Positions 1 to 6,884 of a stretch of 10,640 bases of DNA are shown piece by piece (position 1 is the first letter of the stretch; every line of letters starts with the position of its first letter). The position numbers were made by a program, and so were the translations under genes. The stretch covers positions 1 to 10,640 of the forward strand of contig JAHJCI010000139.1 in assembly GCA_018813085.1 (NCBI GenBank), written 5' to 3'. The notes under the pieces were generated by a model. The model saw nothing but the letters and a program-made list of their open reading frames with translations. It searched no databases and was not told where the DNA came from. Source of the DNA: Candidatus Omnitrophota bacterium. Lineage in GTDB: Bacteria; Omnitrophota; Gorgyraeia; Gygaellales; JAHJCI01.

Positions 1-125
1 CTGATGATCTTGGCAGCAATCCAACCGACAATGAGAATTATAACAATTAAAACCAGGCTGAGAAGAAAATTGCCGATCTGGTATAACGCAGACTTTCCCG
101 GACCCAGAACTATACCTTGCCACAT
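1..125 (-). CDS. Partial membrane protein, probable mechanosensitive-channel-type (MscS TM-helix-like) N-terminus
   Basis: Only the first 41 codons lie in the window; the rest continues beyond base 1. The ATG at 125-123 follows a good Shine-Dalgarno GGGAGG (137-132) at normal spacing. The peptide begins MWQGIVLGPGKSALYQIGNF and runs into one strongly hydrophobic helix (about residues 20-41) ending in the pattern LIVGWIAAKI. A short amphipathic lead followed by an 'iLIvGWl.AK' helix is typical of the conserved TM helix at the start of many MscS-related small-conductance channel proteins. That family match is inferred from a short stretch. The gene has its own promoter (226-199) and is separated from mgtE by 173 bases, so it is probably a separate transcription unit. 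Another multi-pass membrane family with a similar first helix cannot be excluded. Confidence 0.55.
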   Translation of the reverse strand, partial: MWQGIVLGPGKSALYQIGNFLLSLVLIVIILIVGWIAAKII

Positions 126-187
126 TTTTTGCCTCCCTTCCTTTCCATATCTATTGCTACTTGAATATATTAAAAACTGTATCTCTT

Positions 188-226
188 TAACTAACTATAC
201 TATACAACTTAGTTATGTTTTGTCAA
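188..226 (-). promoter_or_regulatory. Sigma70-type promoter with inverted repeat over the -10, for the left-edge gene
   Basis: On the minus strand TTGACA lies at 226-221. TATAGT lies at 204-199 (16-base spacer), or TAGTAT at 202-197 (18-base spacer). The inverted repeat TAACTAA (188-194) / TTAGTTA (209-215) is centred on the -10, the position expected of a repressor operator. The untranslated leader would be about 67 bases and carries a Shine-Dalgarno, unlike the leaderless genes elsewhere in the window. The promoter is read directly from the sequence; the operator role is inferred. Confidence 0.6.
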
Positions 227-298
227 TGAGACTTTTTGCCGTCTTTAAAATTTAGCTAAAAGTCACAAACTAAGCTCACTTATTAAACTACCCGATAA

Positions 299-1732
299 TT
301 ATCTTAATGCCTGTAAGAAAAGCTGCGCAATTTTAAAATAAACAATTAAGCCCACAACATCCACTACCGTTGTAGTTATCGGGCCTGCCAGGGCAGCAGG
401 ATCCAGGCCCAGGCGCTTTGATATGAACGGCAGAGTCAATCCGGTCAAGATAGCCACGAGCACAACAGACATCATTGTAATTCCCACAACCAGCGACAAA
501 AGCACCTCTGTTTCCAGCCAGTAAGCGCGCAGAAAAGCAACTATGCCTACAATAAAACTCATAATCAAGGAGGAAGTAATTTCCAGCCTGGCAATGCGCC
601 AGATATTTTTGAAATTAGCATCCCCCGTAGCAAGGCTGCGGATAATAGTTATTGAGGTCTGAGCCCCGGCATTACCGCCTGTGTCCAGGATCATGGGTAT
701 AAAAAACACCAAGGCAACTACCGTACTTAAAGCATACTCGAAATTCTTGAGAATCCATCCGCTAAAGACATGCAGAATAAGCAAAAGGATAAGCCATCCG
801 GCGCGGCGCTTTATAATTTCACCTACGGTAGCCGTAGCATAGCGTATCTCCTGCCCGCCTGCAGGCTGCATTTTGCCGATTTCATAAATCTGGCGCGTAT
901 TTTCCTCCTGAATTAAATCTACGACGTCATCGATGGTGATTACCCCCAGAAACTTATCCTGGCCATCGACTACCGGCGCATCCAGTAAATCATAGCGGCT
1001 GAATTTCTGGGCAACTTCTTCTTCCGGCATATCTGCTCTAATCTTGATAGTCTGCGGAGAAAACATTATATCCTTAACCAGTATATCCGGCGGGGCGGTA
1101 ATTAAAGCATCCAGATCTACTAATCCGATAAGCCTGCGCTGCTCGTCTAAAACATAGAGATGGTAAAAATGATACGATGATTTACTTTTATAAGTTTCTT
1201 GCAGCCATAATATTGCCTGGCGCGCACTCAAATCTTTTTTTATGGACAGAAAATCGGTGGTCATCAGGCTGCCTGCGGTCTTCTCATCAAAGCTTAATAA
1301 CTGCCGGACATCCTCCACTTCCTCATCCTTCATAACAGAAAATAGCTTCTTCATCACCTTACGCGGAAGCTCCTTAAAAAGGTCAGCGCGCTCATCAGAA
1401 GCCATTTCATTAAGGATTGGGACGAGTTCGGTATTATCCAGATTATTTAATAGGAATGATTGTTCTGTGAAGCGTAAATCTTCAAAAACCTCTATCGCTT
1501 TATGCGTAGTCAGTAATTTAAATATTACTATTTTCTCCTGCGCTTGGAGGCGCTCCCAGCCTTCAGCTATATCTATTGAATGGATATTTTTTAGTAAATC
1601 TTTCAGCGAGGTAAAATCCTTATTCTCCAGAAATTCCTTGATCTCTGGTAAAAAGAGAATGAATTCGCTTGGGCCGAATACACGCGGGCCTTTAATTTTA
1701 GGGTTGATTTTATAGCTTTCCAATACAGGCAT
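299..1732 (-). CDS. mgtE: Magnesium transporter MgtE
   Basis: MgtE is a homodimeric inner-membrane Mg2+ channel/transporter gated by cytosolic Mg2+. The 477-residue product has the full layout. A helical MgtE_N domain spans about residues 25-150, ending in the LLSFDEKTAGSLMT segment. A CBS pair follows (about 155-275), then a connecting helix and a five-helix membrane domain (about 310-477). Signature segments are PMILDTGGNAGAQ (about 346-358) and DPAALAGPITTTVVDVVGL (about 444-462), which contains the pore-lining Asp. I chose the ATG at 1732; the frame stays open to a TTG at 1807, but that lies inside the peptidase gene and has no supporting signal. With this start the gene overlaps the M16 peptidase by 23 bases, implying co-transcription and possibly translational coupling. 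The Shine-Dalgarno is weak (AAGAAG about 12 bases upstream). No convincing terminator follows the stop. Confidence 0.93.
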   Translation of the reverse strand: MPVLESYKINPKIKGPRVFGPSEFILFLPEIKEFLENKDFTSLKDLLKNIHSIDIAEGWERLQAQEKIVIFKLLTTHKAIEVFEDLRFTEQSFLLNNLDNTELVPILNEMASDERADLFKELPRKVMKKLFSVMKDEEVEDVRQLLSFDEKTAGSLMTTDFLSIKKDLSARQAILWLQETYKSKSSYHFYHLYVLDEQRRLIGLVDLDALITAPPDILVKDIMFSPQTIKIRADMPEEEVAQKFSRYDLLDAPVVDGQDKFLGVITIDDVVDLIQEENTRQIYEIGKMQPAGGQEIRYATATVGEIIKRRAGWLILLLILHVFSGWILKNFEYALSTVVALVFFIPMILDTGGNAGAQTSITIIRSLATGDANFKNIWRIARLEITSSLIMSFIVGIVAFLRAYWLETEVLLSLVVGITMMSVVLVAILTGLTLPFISKRLGLDPAALAGPITTTVVDVVGLIVYFKIAQLFLQALR

Positions 1733-2975
1733 GGAGCTTTGACTCTTCTTTTGACGGGCCGATAATTGCCAGGCGAGCAGTTTCTGATTTAAAAACTCCC
1801 TTGGCAACCCGCCTTAAGTCTTCGGGTGAAATAGCTCTAATTTCTTTTAATATCTCAGGAAAGTCGTAGGTTTTATTCAAGTGAAGTGTTGGTTCCCCGA
1901 TCCAGAACATATGGTCCAGCGTATCCTCCAGGGCTAAGCGCAACTGTCCGATATAAAATTCTTTCCCGCGGCGCAATTCACTGGATAAAACTGCCTTGCT
2001 CTTTATCTTCGCCAGTTCTTTTATAATAATTTCTACGGCCTGATAAAGCTTGGCATTATCTACGCCGGCATGGACAAGAAAAACCCCGGTATCGCTAAGC
2101 CCCTTGATTTGCGTCCTGATTTCATAAGCCAGGCCTCTTTTTTCACGCACTTGGGAAAAAAGGCGGCTGGACATATTTGCTCCTAGGATAATATGCAGCA
2201 GTGAATAGATGTGTTTGTCCGGATGGTCGCGGTTAATCCCGTAAAAACCCAGAGCCATATGCGTCTGGGCAGTCGGCTTCTTGAGGATTTTTATTTTAGG
2301 CCCCGGGCTATGTTTTGCTGCCGGGATAAACGCATTCTCTCCAGCAAGCCTAGCCTGGCCCAACATGCCTCTTAATCTCTTGAGAATTTCTTTATGCTTT
2401 ATTTTTCCGCAAGCGGCAATAACCATATTCGAAGGCAGGTAGTATTGTTTCTGGAATTCTGCGATATCTTCACGTTTAAGCTTCAGTATGTTTTCTCTAC
2501 TGCCCAGTATCGACAGCCCCAGGGGATGATCCGGCCATAGTAATTCATCAAGGATATCGTTAACATAGCTTTGAGGCAAATCCCTGTACATCTTGATTTC
2601 CTCTAAGATAACAAACCTTTCTTTTCGAATGTCAGAGCTTTTTAACAAAGGAGTAATTACCATATCCGTCAAAATATCCAGTGCCTGTAATTGCTTTACT
2701 GCCGGCAGCTTGGCAAAATAGCAGGTACTTTCTTCAGAGGTAAAACCGTTCAACGCTCCGCCGACTCCTTCAATCGATTCCTTTATCTCTTGACAGGAAT
2801 ATTTTCTTGAGCCCTTGAATACGAGATGCTCAAGGAAATGAGCTGCGCCTTTAGTATGCAGGGATTCATACCTGCCGCCTACGCGGACCCAGACTCCGAT
2901 AGCAGCAGATTCCATTCCCGGCATAGTATGGGTTATTAACCTTAGGCCGTTATCTAAGATTGTTTTTTGATACAT
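1710..2975 (-). CDS. M16 family zinc peptidase (insulinase/processing-protease type)
   Basis: A 421-residue single-unit M16B-type peptidase. The inverted zinc motif HFLEH is at residues 46-50 (His46 and His50 as ligands, Glu49 as the base). The third ligand is Glu126 in ILEEIKMY, 76 residues after His50 as in mitochondrial processing peptidase. The glycine-rich and arginine segments of the C-terminal half (SRLFSQVREKRGLAYEI) are present, so it looks catalytically competent. Such proteins act as dimers that enclose and cleave peptides; bacterial relatives (YmxG-like) have poorly known substrates. It starts 42 bases after trpA and overlaps mgtE at its end, so it is probably in the trpBA transcript. 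No Shine-Dalgarno precedes the ATG at 2975. A metabolic link to tryptophan synthesis is not evident. Confidence 0.92.
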   Translation of the reverse strand: MYQKTILDNGLRLITHTMPGMESAAIGVWVRVGGRYESLHTKGAAHFLEHLVFKGSRKYSCQEIKESIEGVGGALNGFTSEESTCYFAKLPAVKQLQALDILTDMVITPLLKSSDIRKERFVILEEIKMYRDLPQSYVNDILDELLWPDHPLGLSILGSRENILKLKREDIAEFQKQYYLPSNMVIAACGKIKHKEILKRLRGMLGQARLAGENAFIPAAKHSPGPKIKILKKPTAQTHMALGFYGINRDHPDKHIYSLLHIILGANMSSRLFSQVREKRGLAYEIRTQIKGLSDTGVFLVHAGVDNAKLYQAVEIIIKELAKIKSKAVLSSELRRGKEFYIGQLRLALEDTLDHMFWIGEPTLHLNKTYDFPEILKEIRAISPEDLRRVAKGVFKSETARLAIIGPSKEESKLHACIGKL

Positions 2976-3017
2976 ATTAAGTTGTAAGGGTTAAATATTC
3001 AGTAGGACTTTGGATTG

Positions 3018-3806
3018 TTAAGCGCTTGATAAGTATTTTACGAATCTGCCGATTTTTTTTACCAGGCCAGGGCTGCCTGCATTATCCTGGATTTTCTTTA
3101 TGATTGCGCTGCCGACAACAACCCCGTCAACAATTGAAAAAACCTGTTTTACATGTTCGGGAGTAGAAACCCCGAAGCCAACGCAAACCGGCTTATCCGT
3201 ATGTTTTTTAATAATCTTTAATCTCTTTATTAAGTCAGTGGGGAGCCTGTTCCTGGCGCCGGTTACTCCCGTTAAGGAAACATAATATATAAAGCCTCTT
3301 GTCATTCTGTTGATAAACGGTATTCTCTTCAGGGCCGTAGTCGGCGAAAGGAAAAATATTGTATCTATTTTGCTCCTCTGGCAAGCCGATATAAAGTCTT
3401 TATCTTCTTCGGGGGGAAGGTCGGGAATAATAATTCCGTCTACACCAAAGGAGCGCGCCAGGCTTAAGAACCTCTTTTTTCCAAAACAGAAGATAGGATT
3501 ATAATAAGACATAAGGCAAATCGGAATTTGGGTATGTTTTCTCAGCGATTTTACCAAAGATAATATTTTATCCAGCGTCGTTCCTGCTTTTAAAGAGCGC
3601 TGCGATGAATTCTGAATAACAGGGCCGTCGGCTAACGGGTCGGAGAAAGGCACGCCCAGCTCTATTAAATCGGCGCCGTTTTTTTCCAATTCCAGGACAA
3701 GGCGCCTGGTAATATCCAGGCTGGGAAAACCGGCGGTAATAAAAACAATAAACGCCTTTTTCTTTTTCTCCTTAAGTTCCTTGAATTTTTTCTCAATACG
3801 GTTCAT
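3018..3806 (-). CDS. trpA: Tryptophan synthase alpha chain
   Basis: TrpA cleaves indole-3-glycerol phosphate to indole and glyceraldehyde 3-phosphate and channels indole to TrpB. The 262-residue protein is a complete TIM barrel. Both catalytic acids are in the standard positions: Glu49 in LIELGVPFSDPLADGP and Asp60 in the same block. The phosphate-binding glycine segments GFGVSTPEHV and VVVGSAII near the C-terminus are intact. It begins 76 bases downstream of trpB on the same strand. The ATG at 3806 is preceded by GGTGCGGG, a weak and very close Shine-Dalgarno-like purine tract. The trpB-trpA spacer contains an imperfect tandem repeat (3807-3850) that reaches up to the start codon. Confidence 0.97.
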   Translation of the reverse strand: MNRIEKKFKELKEKKKKAFIVFITAGFPSLDITRRLVLELEKNGADLIELGVPFSDPLADGPVIQNSSQRSLKAGTTLDKILSLVKSLRKHTQIPICLMSYYNPIFCFGKKRFLSLARSFGVDGIIIPDLPPEEDKDFISACQRSKIDTIFFLSPTTALKRIPFINRMTRGFIYYVSLTGVTGARNRLPTDLIKRLKIIKKHTDKPVCVGFGVSTPEHVKQVFSIVDGVVVGSAIIKKIQDNAGSPGLVKKIGRFVKYLSSA

Positions 3807-3850
3807 CCCGCACCTTTATAATATTCAAACCCGCGCTTTATAATATCAAA
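3807..3850 (-). repeat. Imperfect tandem repeat (23 + 21 bp) directly upstream of trpA
   Basis: On the plus strand, copy A (3807-3829) and copy B (3830-3850) both begin CCCGC and share TTTATAATAT followed by a CAAA end; they differ by small insertions and one substitution. Read on the minus strand, each copy gives an ATATTATAAAG box followed by a G-rich tract, the second of which abuts the trpA ATG. The duplication therefore repeats a -10-like box plus a Shine-Dalgarno-like tract. The repeat is seen directly; any promoter or translational role is inferred. Confidence 0.6.
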
Positions 3851-3882
3851 AATTACTTCTTTTAATTCTTAAGGCTGCGGGA

Positions 3883-5064
3883 TTAACGCCCATATATAAT
3901 ATCCAGATCCTTGTCCCCTCTGCCAGAAAGACAAACTATTATAAGAGAGTCAGGTTTTAGCTTCTGAGCCCTGGTTTGAAGATAGGCTATTACGTGTGCC
4001 GGTTCCAGGGCAGGGATTATACCTTCCACTTTTGAGAGTAAGTCAAAACCCTTCAACGCCTGGCTATCTGTTACCGCATAATATTCTGCGCGCCTGATTT
4101 TTTTATAAAAAGCATGCTCCGGTCCGACGCCGGGATAATCCAAGCCGGCAGCAATAGAATGAGCGATATTTATCTGGCCGAATTTATCCTCTAGTACATC
4201 TGATTTTGCTCCGTGAAGAACCCCGACGCTTCCCTTTACCAGCGTGGCTGCGTGTTTTCCGGAAAAGATACCTTCTCCGGCAGCTTCAATGCCGATAAAT
4301 TTTACTTTCTTATCCTTAAAAAACGGGTGGAACAAGCCAATAGAATTACTCCCTCCTCCGACGCAAGCAATTAAATAATCCGGCAGTCTTTTTTCTTTAG
4401 CCAGGATTTGCCTGCGCGCCTCCTTCCCGATTACCGACTGAAAATTCCTGACCATGACCGGATAAGGATGCGGCCCAACAACAGAACCTATAATATAATA
4501 CGTAGAGCCGACATTGGTAACCCAATCTCTCAATGCTTCGGTAGTGGCATCCTTTAAGGTTCGTGAGCCGGATTTAACCGGTACTATCTTGGCATTAAGC
4601 AGACGCATGCGCAATACATTTAGCCTCTGACGCTTAATATCCTCGGTTCCCATATAAATAACACACTCAAGCCCAAACATTGCCGCAACCGTTGCTGTAG
4701 CTACTCCATGCTGGCCTGCTCCTGTTTCGGCAATTATCCGCGTCTTCTTCATTCTTCGCGCGAGAAGAACCTGTCCCAAGGTATTATTAATCTTGTGGGC
4801 GCCTGTATGAAGGAGATCTTCCCTCTTTAAATAAACCCTAATGCCCCTGCCTAAATAACGGCTTAAATTAGAAGCAAAATATAAAGGAGTGGGACGGCCT
4901 GCGTACTGACTGAGGCAATAACTCAACTCCCTCCTGAAGCGAGGGTCTTTCTTTGCGGTAGAATATTCCCGGGTTAACTCATCTAAAGCATATATAAGGG
5001 TTTCCGGAACAAATCTTCCTCCAAAACTCCCAAAATGTCCCTGCTTATTAATATCTTTATTCAT
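3883..5064 (-). CDS. trpB: Tryptophan synthase beta chain
   Basis: TrpB is the pyridoxal-phosphate enzyme that condenses indole with serine to give tryptophan, in an alpha2-beta2 complex with TrpA. The 393-residue product has the length and motifs of the classical TrpB1 type. They are the N-terminal [12 protein letters not shown], the PLP-forming Lys91 in GAHKINN, catalytic Glu113 in AETGAGQHG, the phosphate-binding GGGSN (236-240), and the C-terminal SGRGDKD (about 380-386). It is the first gene of the minus-strand run. A consensus promoter ends only 9 bases before the ATG at 5064, so the transcript should have almost no leader. No Shine-Dalgarno is present. That arrangement leaves no room for a leader-peptide attenuator from this promoter. 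The other trp biosynthesis genes are not in the window. Confidence 0.98.
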   Translation of the reverse strand: MNKDINKQGHFGSFGGRFVPETLIYALDELTREYSTAKKDPRFRRELSYCLSQYAGRPTPLYFASNLSRYLGRGIRVYLKREDLLHTGAHKINNTLGQVLLARRMKKTRIIAETGAGQHGVATATVAAMFGLECVIYMGTEDIKRQRLNVLRMRLLNAKIVPVKSGSRTLKDATTEALRDWVTNVGSTYYIIGSVVGPHPYPVMVRNFQSVIGKEARRQILAKEKRLPDYLIACVGGGSNSIGLFHPFFKDKKVKFIGIEAAGEGIFSGKHAATLVKGSVGVLHGAKSDVLEDKFGQINIAHSIAAGLDYPGVGPEHAFYKKIRRAEYYAVTDSQALKGFDLLSKVEGIIPALEPAHVIAYLQTRAQKLKPDSLIIVCLSGRGDKDLDIIYGR

Positions 5065-5073
5065 AATGTTATT

Positions 5074-5102
5074 ATTATAAATAAAAAGTTCTATTCTGTC
5101 AA
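5074..5102 (-). promoter_or_regulatory. Consensus promoter of trpB, predicted leaderless
   Basis: On the minus strand a perfect -35 TTGACA (5102-5097) and a perfect -10 TATAAT (5079-5074) are separated by exactly 17 bases. A start site about 7 bases past the -10 falls near A5067, three bases before the ATG at 5064-5062. The sites are read directly; the leaderless transcript is inferred from the spacing. Confidence 0.85.
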
Positions 5103-5149
5103 ATATAATGAGTTACGAAGCGTATTATCCGAAAAGATTCGTTTAATAA

Positions 5150-5210
5150 GATACACTCAGATGCCTTTAGTTTAGATTTCCATGATACACACAGATTATC
5201 TGCGTGTATC
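5150..5210. promoter_or_regulatory. Putative operator array: three copies of GATACACNCAGAT
   Basis: A direct half-site GATACACTCAGAT lies at 5150-5162. A second, GATACACACAGAT (5184-5196), is followed after one central base by its inverted partner ATCTGCGTGTATC (5198-5210). This makes a 27-bp palindrome with a single mismatch. The first and second half-sites start 34 bp apart. The array sits about 83-143 bp upstream of the predicted trpB start site. Repeats in both orientations between divergent genes suggest a dimeric regulator. Alternatively the palindrome could form an RNA hairpin in a leader of the kinase transcript; the TAATTTTAAAA tract after it makes a weak terminator conceivable. Confidence 0.5.
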
Positions 5211-5234
5211 TAATTTTAAAACTTCGCCTTCTTA

Positions 5235-5338
5235 GCCGCAGGCTGATCTGCCTACGACAGAGGCTGAAGCTGAAAGCCTGCCTGCGCTAAAGCTTCGGCA
5301 AGGCAGGCCTGCCTGCGCTAAAGCTTCGGCAAGGCAGG
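5235..5338. repeat. GC-rich palindromic repeat element with two exact 31-bp tandem copies
   Basis: Two exact tandem 31-bp units occupy 5276-5306 and 5307-5337. Each opens with GCCTGCC, has AAAGCTTCGG in the middle and ends GGCAAGGCAG. Within each, CCTGCCT can pair with AGGCAGG (the last G being the first base of what follows) to form a hairpin. A degenerate upstream part (5235-5275) contains CGCAGGC (5237-5243), which complements GCCTGCG (5280-5286). The composition is clearly richer in GC than the surrounding spacer. It resembles REP-like dispersed intergenic repeats, but dispersal across the genome cannot be judged from one window. Confidence 0.75.
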
Positions 5339-5379
5339 GATGTTCTTGATTGATGGCGGGATAATTAAGGGGGATAGAG

Positions 5380-5865
5380 ATGACAGAGTCAAAAGTTATA
5401 AAGATTAAAAAACCAGATGAGGTGAATTTAATCCTGGGACAAAGCCATTTTATCAAAACAGTGGAGGATTTATATGAAGTTTTAATAGGCAGCGTGCCAG
5501 GTATCAAATTTGGCCTTGCTTTTTGCGAGGCCTCCGGAGCATGCCTTGTCCGCTCCGAGGGTAATGATAAGGAATTAAAAAAACTGGCAGAAGATAATGC
5601 GCTGGAGATAGGGGCCGGCCATAGCTTTATTATTTTTATGAAAGATGCCTATCCGATTAATGTCTTGAATTCTATTAAAAATATACCGGAAGTTTGCAGG
5701 ATTTTTTGCGCCTCTGCAAACCCGGTGGAGGTTATTATTACTCAAACAAGCCAGGGCAGGGGTATTTTAGGGGTAATTGATGGGGTTTCTCCAAAGGGGC
5801 TGGAGTCTTGCGAAGACATTGCCTGGCGTAAGGATTTTTTGCGTAAAATCGGATATAAACTCTGA
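5380..5865 (+). CDS. Adenosine-specific kinase (COG1839 / DUF355 family)
   Basis: The 161-residue protein matches this compact family along its whole length. Conserved blocks are ILGQSHFIKTVEDLYE (18-33), PGIKFGLAFCEASGACLVR (40-58), GNDKELKKLA (61-70), IGAGHSFIIF (77-86), NIPEVCRIFCASANPVEVI (101-119) and QGRGILGVIDGVSPKG (125-140). The archaeal member PAE2307 is a small trimeric protein that binds adenosine/AMP, and the family is annotated as adenosine-specific kinase on that basis; its physiological role is not well established. The ATG at 5380 follows a strong AGGGGG Shine-Dalgarno about nine bases upstream. The protein is soluble and cytosolic, without signal peptide or membrane helix. 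The acyltransferase begins 44 bases downstream but has its own promoter, overlapping the end of this gene's 3' flank. Confidence 0.9.
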   Translation: MTESKVIKIKKPDEVNLILGQSHFIKTVEDLYEVLIGSVPGIKFGLAFCEASGACLVRSEGNDKELKKLAEDNALEIGAGHSFIIFMKDAYPINVLNSIKNIPEVCRIFCASANPVEVIITQTSQGRGILGVIDGVSPKGLESCEDIAWRKDFLRKIGYKL

Positions 5866-5875
5866 GTTTTTTTGC

Positions 5876-5903
5876 TTGAAATCACTAAACCTTCTGCTAT
5901 AAT
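5876..5903 (+). promoter_or_regulatory. Promoter of the acyltransferase gene, predicted leaderless
   Basis: TTGAAA (5876-5881) and a perfect TATAAT (5898-5903) are separated by 16 bases. Only six bases lie between the -10 and the ATG at 5910, so the start site should fall at or next to the first base of the start codon. No Shine-Dalgarno is present, consistent with a leaderless message. The promoter sits in the 44-base gap after the adenosine-kinase stop codon. Confidence 0.75.
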
Positions 5904-5909
5904 CCATAA

Positions 5910-6833
5910 ATGAATTACAAGAACTTAGGAAAAACAATCAGCCGTTTCTTATCTTGGGTCGCCTTGATAATCTGTTCTTTGATAATCAGGTTTTTGCCTG
6001 AGCGCGGTATTTATGCATTAGCTAATATTCTTGCAAATATTGTATTTTTTGTTGCCCCCAGGCAAAGAAAAATTGCTTTTAATAGCCTATCTATCGCTTT
6101 TGGCAGTAATAAGCCGCCGCGGGAATTAAGGGCGATTGCCAAGGATTGTTTCAGGTTAATTGCTAAGTCTGGCGTCGAAGACTTTTATTTTTTAAACAAC
6201 CGGCAGCTGCTTAAAAAGAGAGTTAGTATCGAAAACAGGCGTATCTTGGAGCAAGCCCTTTCCAGGAATAAAGGGGTAATTATTGTAAGCGGCCATTTCG
6301 GTAATTTCCCATTGATGATGTTTAGATTAAAAGTCGAAGGTTATCCGGTAGGAGGCATAATGCGGCCAATGCGGGATAAGCGAACAGGCAAAATGTTTAC
6401 CAAAATGATAGATGAGTCGGGAGTAAAAAATATATCAAGTCAGCCGCGCAAAGCCTGCGTAGATACCACAATTAGAGCGTTAAAGAATAATGAGATAGTA
6501 TGTATCCAATTGGACCAGAATTTTGGCACCGCAGGAGTGTTTGTTAATTTTCTTGGCCAGAAAGCAGCAACGGCTACCGGCCCGGTTGTATTTGCTTTAC
6601 GTACAAAGGCAGCTTTGATACCGTGCTTCATTGTAAGGGATAAGGATGATGCTCAGAGGATTATTTTTGAGCCGGAATTCCATCTCGTACATGAAAGCGA
6701 ATACAATGATACTATTATGACTAACATACAGAAGTTAACGGATATAATAGAATCTTATATCAGGCGTTATCCGGCGCATTGGGGATGGATTCACCGTCGC
6801 TGGAAAACAAGGCCGAAGGGTAATACTAGATAA
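5910..6833 (+). CDS. LpxL/HtrB-family lysophospholipid or lipid A acyltransferase with atypical HX4P motif
   Basis: A 307-residue member of the Lip_A_acyltrans family. These inner-membrane enzymes transfer acyl chains to lipid A precursors or related lipids on the cytoplasmic side. There is a single N-terminal membrane helix (about residues 12-30) and a core containing GVIIVSGHFGNFPLM (122-136). A substrate block IMRPMRD follows at about 150-156, then QLDQNFGTAGVFVNFLGQ with the ATATGPVVFALRTKAALIP segment, and the C-terminal WGWIHRRWKTRP typical of the family. The catalytic motif is normally HX4(D/E); here His129 is kept but the acid position is Pro134. This may mark a distinct subfamily with different chemistry or substrate. 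It is predicted to be translated from a leaderless mRNA. The precise substrate cannot be told from sequence. Confidence 0.88.
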   Translation: MNYKNLGKTISRFLSWVALIICSLIIRFLPERGIYALANILANIVFFVAPRQRKIAFNSLSIAFGSNKPPRELRAIAKDCFRLIAKSGVEDFYFLNNRQLLKKRVSIENRRILEQALSRNKGVIIVSGHFGNFPLMMFRLKVEGYPVGGIMRPMRDKRTGKMFTKMIDESGVKNISSQPRKACVDTTIRALKNNEIVCIQLDQNFGTAGVFVNFLGQKAATATGPVVFALRTKAALIPCFIVRDKDDAQRIIFEPEFHLVHESEYNDTIMTNIQKLTDIIESYIRRYPAHWGWIHRRWKTRPKGNTR

Positions 6834-6853
6834 AGGAATTCCCGGTTTAATTT

Positions 6854-6859
6854 TATAAT
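6854..6859 (+). promoter_or_regulatory. -10 element for the 70-residue membrane protein gene
   Basis: A perfect TATAAT occurs at 6854-6859, 25 bases before the ATG at 6885. No good -35 hexamer lies 16-18 bases upstream. The predicted start site near 6866 leaves a short leader carrying the strong Shine-Dalgarno GGAGGTGGTGA, so this gene is not leaderless. Confidence 0.5.
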
Positions 6860-6884
6860 ACTTAATTAAAATGGAGGTGGTGAA

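Larger units (their letters stand above)
5065..5379. other. Divergent intergenic region between trpB and the adenosine-specific kinase gene
   Basis: This 315-base non-coding spacer separates the minus-strand trp run from the plus-strand genes. From left to right it holds the trpB promoter, a GATACACNCAGAT half-site (5150-5162), a 27-bp palindrome built from the same sequence (5184-5210), and a GC-rich repeat element (about 5235-5338). Next to the kinase start is a strong AGGGGG ribosome binding site (about 5366-5371). A TATAAT occurs on the plus strand at 5104-5109 but lacks a -35, so I could not locate the kinase promoter with confidence. A minus-strand open frame across the repeats (5232-5507) is fortuitous. 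Confidence 0.7.

Noticed and set aside
4..255. Open frame of 83 codons on the plus strand at the left edge
   Set aside because: It runs antisense to a well-started minus-strand gene and through its promoter, and the peptide resembles no protein family.
1242..1715. 157-codon plus-strand frame antisense to mgtE
   Set aside because: It is a codon-bias shadow of a fully conserved minus-strand gene; it has no ribosome binding site and no family resemblance.
1733..1807. N-terminal extension of mgtE to a TTG start at 1807
   Set aside because: It would lie wholly inside the peptidase gene, needs a TTG start with no ribosome binding site, and adds residues before the normal MgtE N-terminus.
5276..5337. 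Possible CRISPR repeats
   Set aside because: The two copies are directly abutting with no spacer between them, and no cas gene is nearby; it is a tandem palindromic repeat.
5065..5379. trp attenuator with leader peptide
   Set aside because: The consensus trpB promoter leaves essentially no leader, and no Trp-codon-rich small frame with alternative hairpins was found upstream on the minus strand.
5232..5507. Minus-strand 91-codon frame across the repeats and the kinase start
   Set aside because: It is a low-complexity reading of the GC-rich repeat and antisense to a conserved gene.
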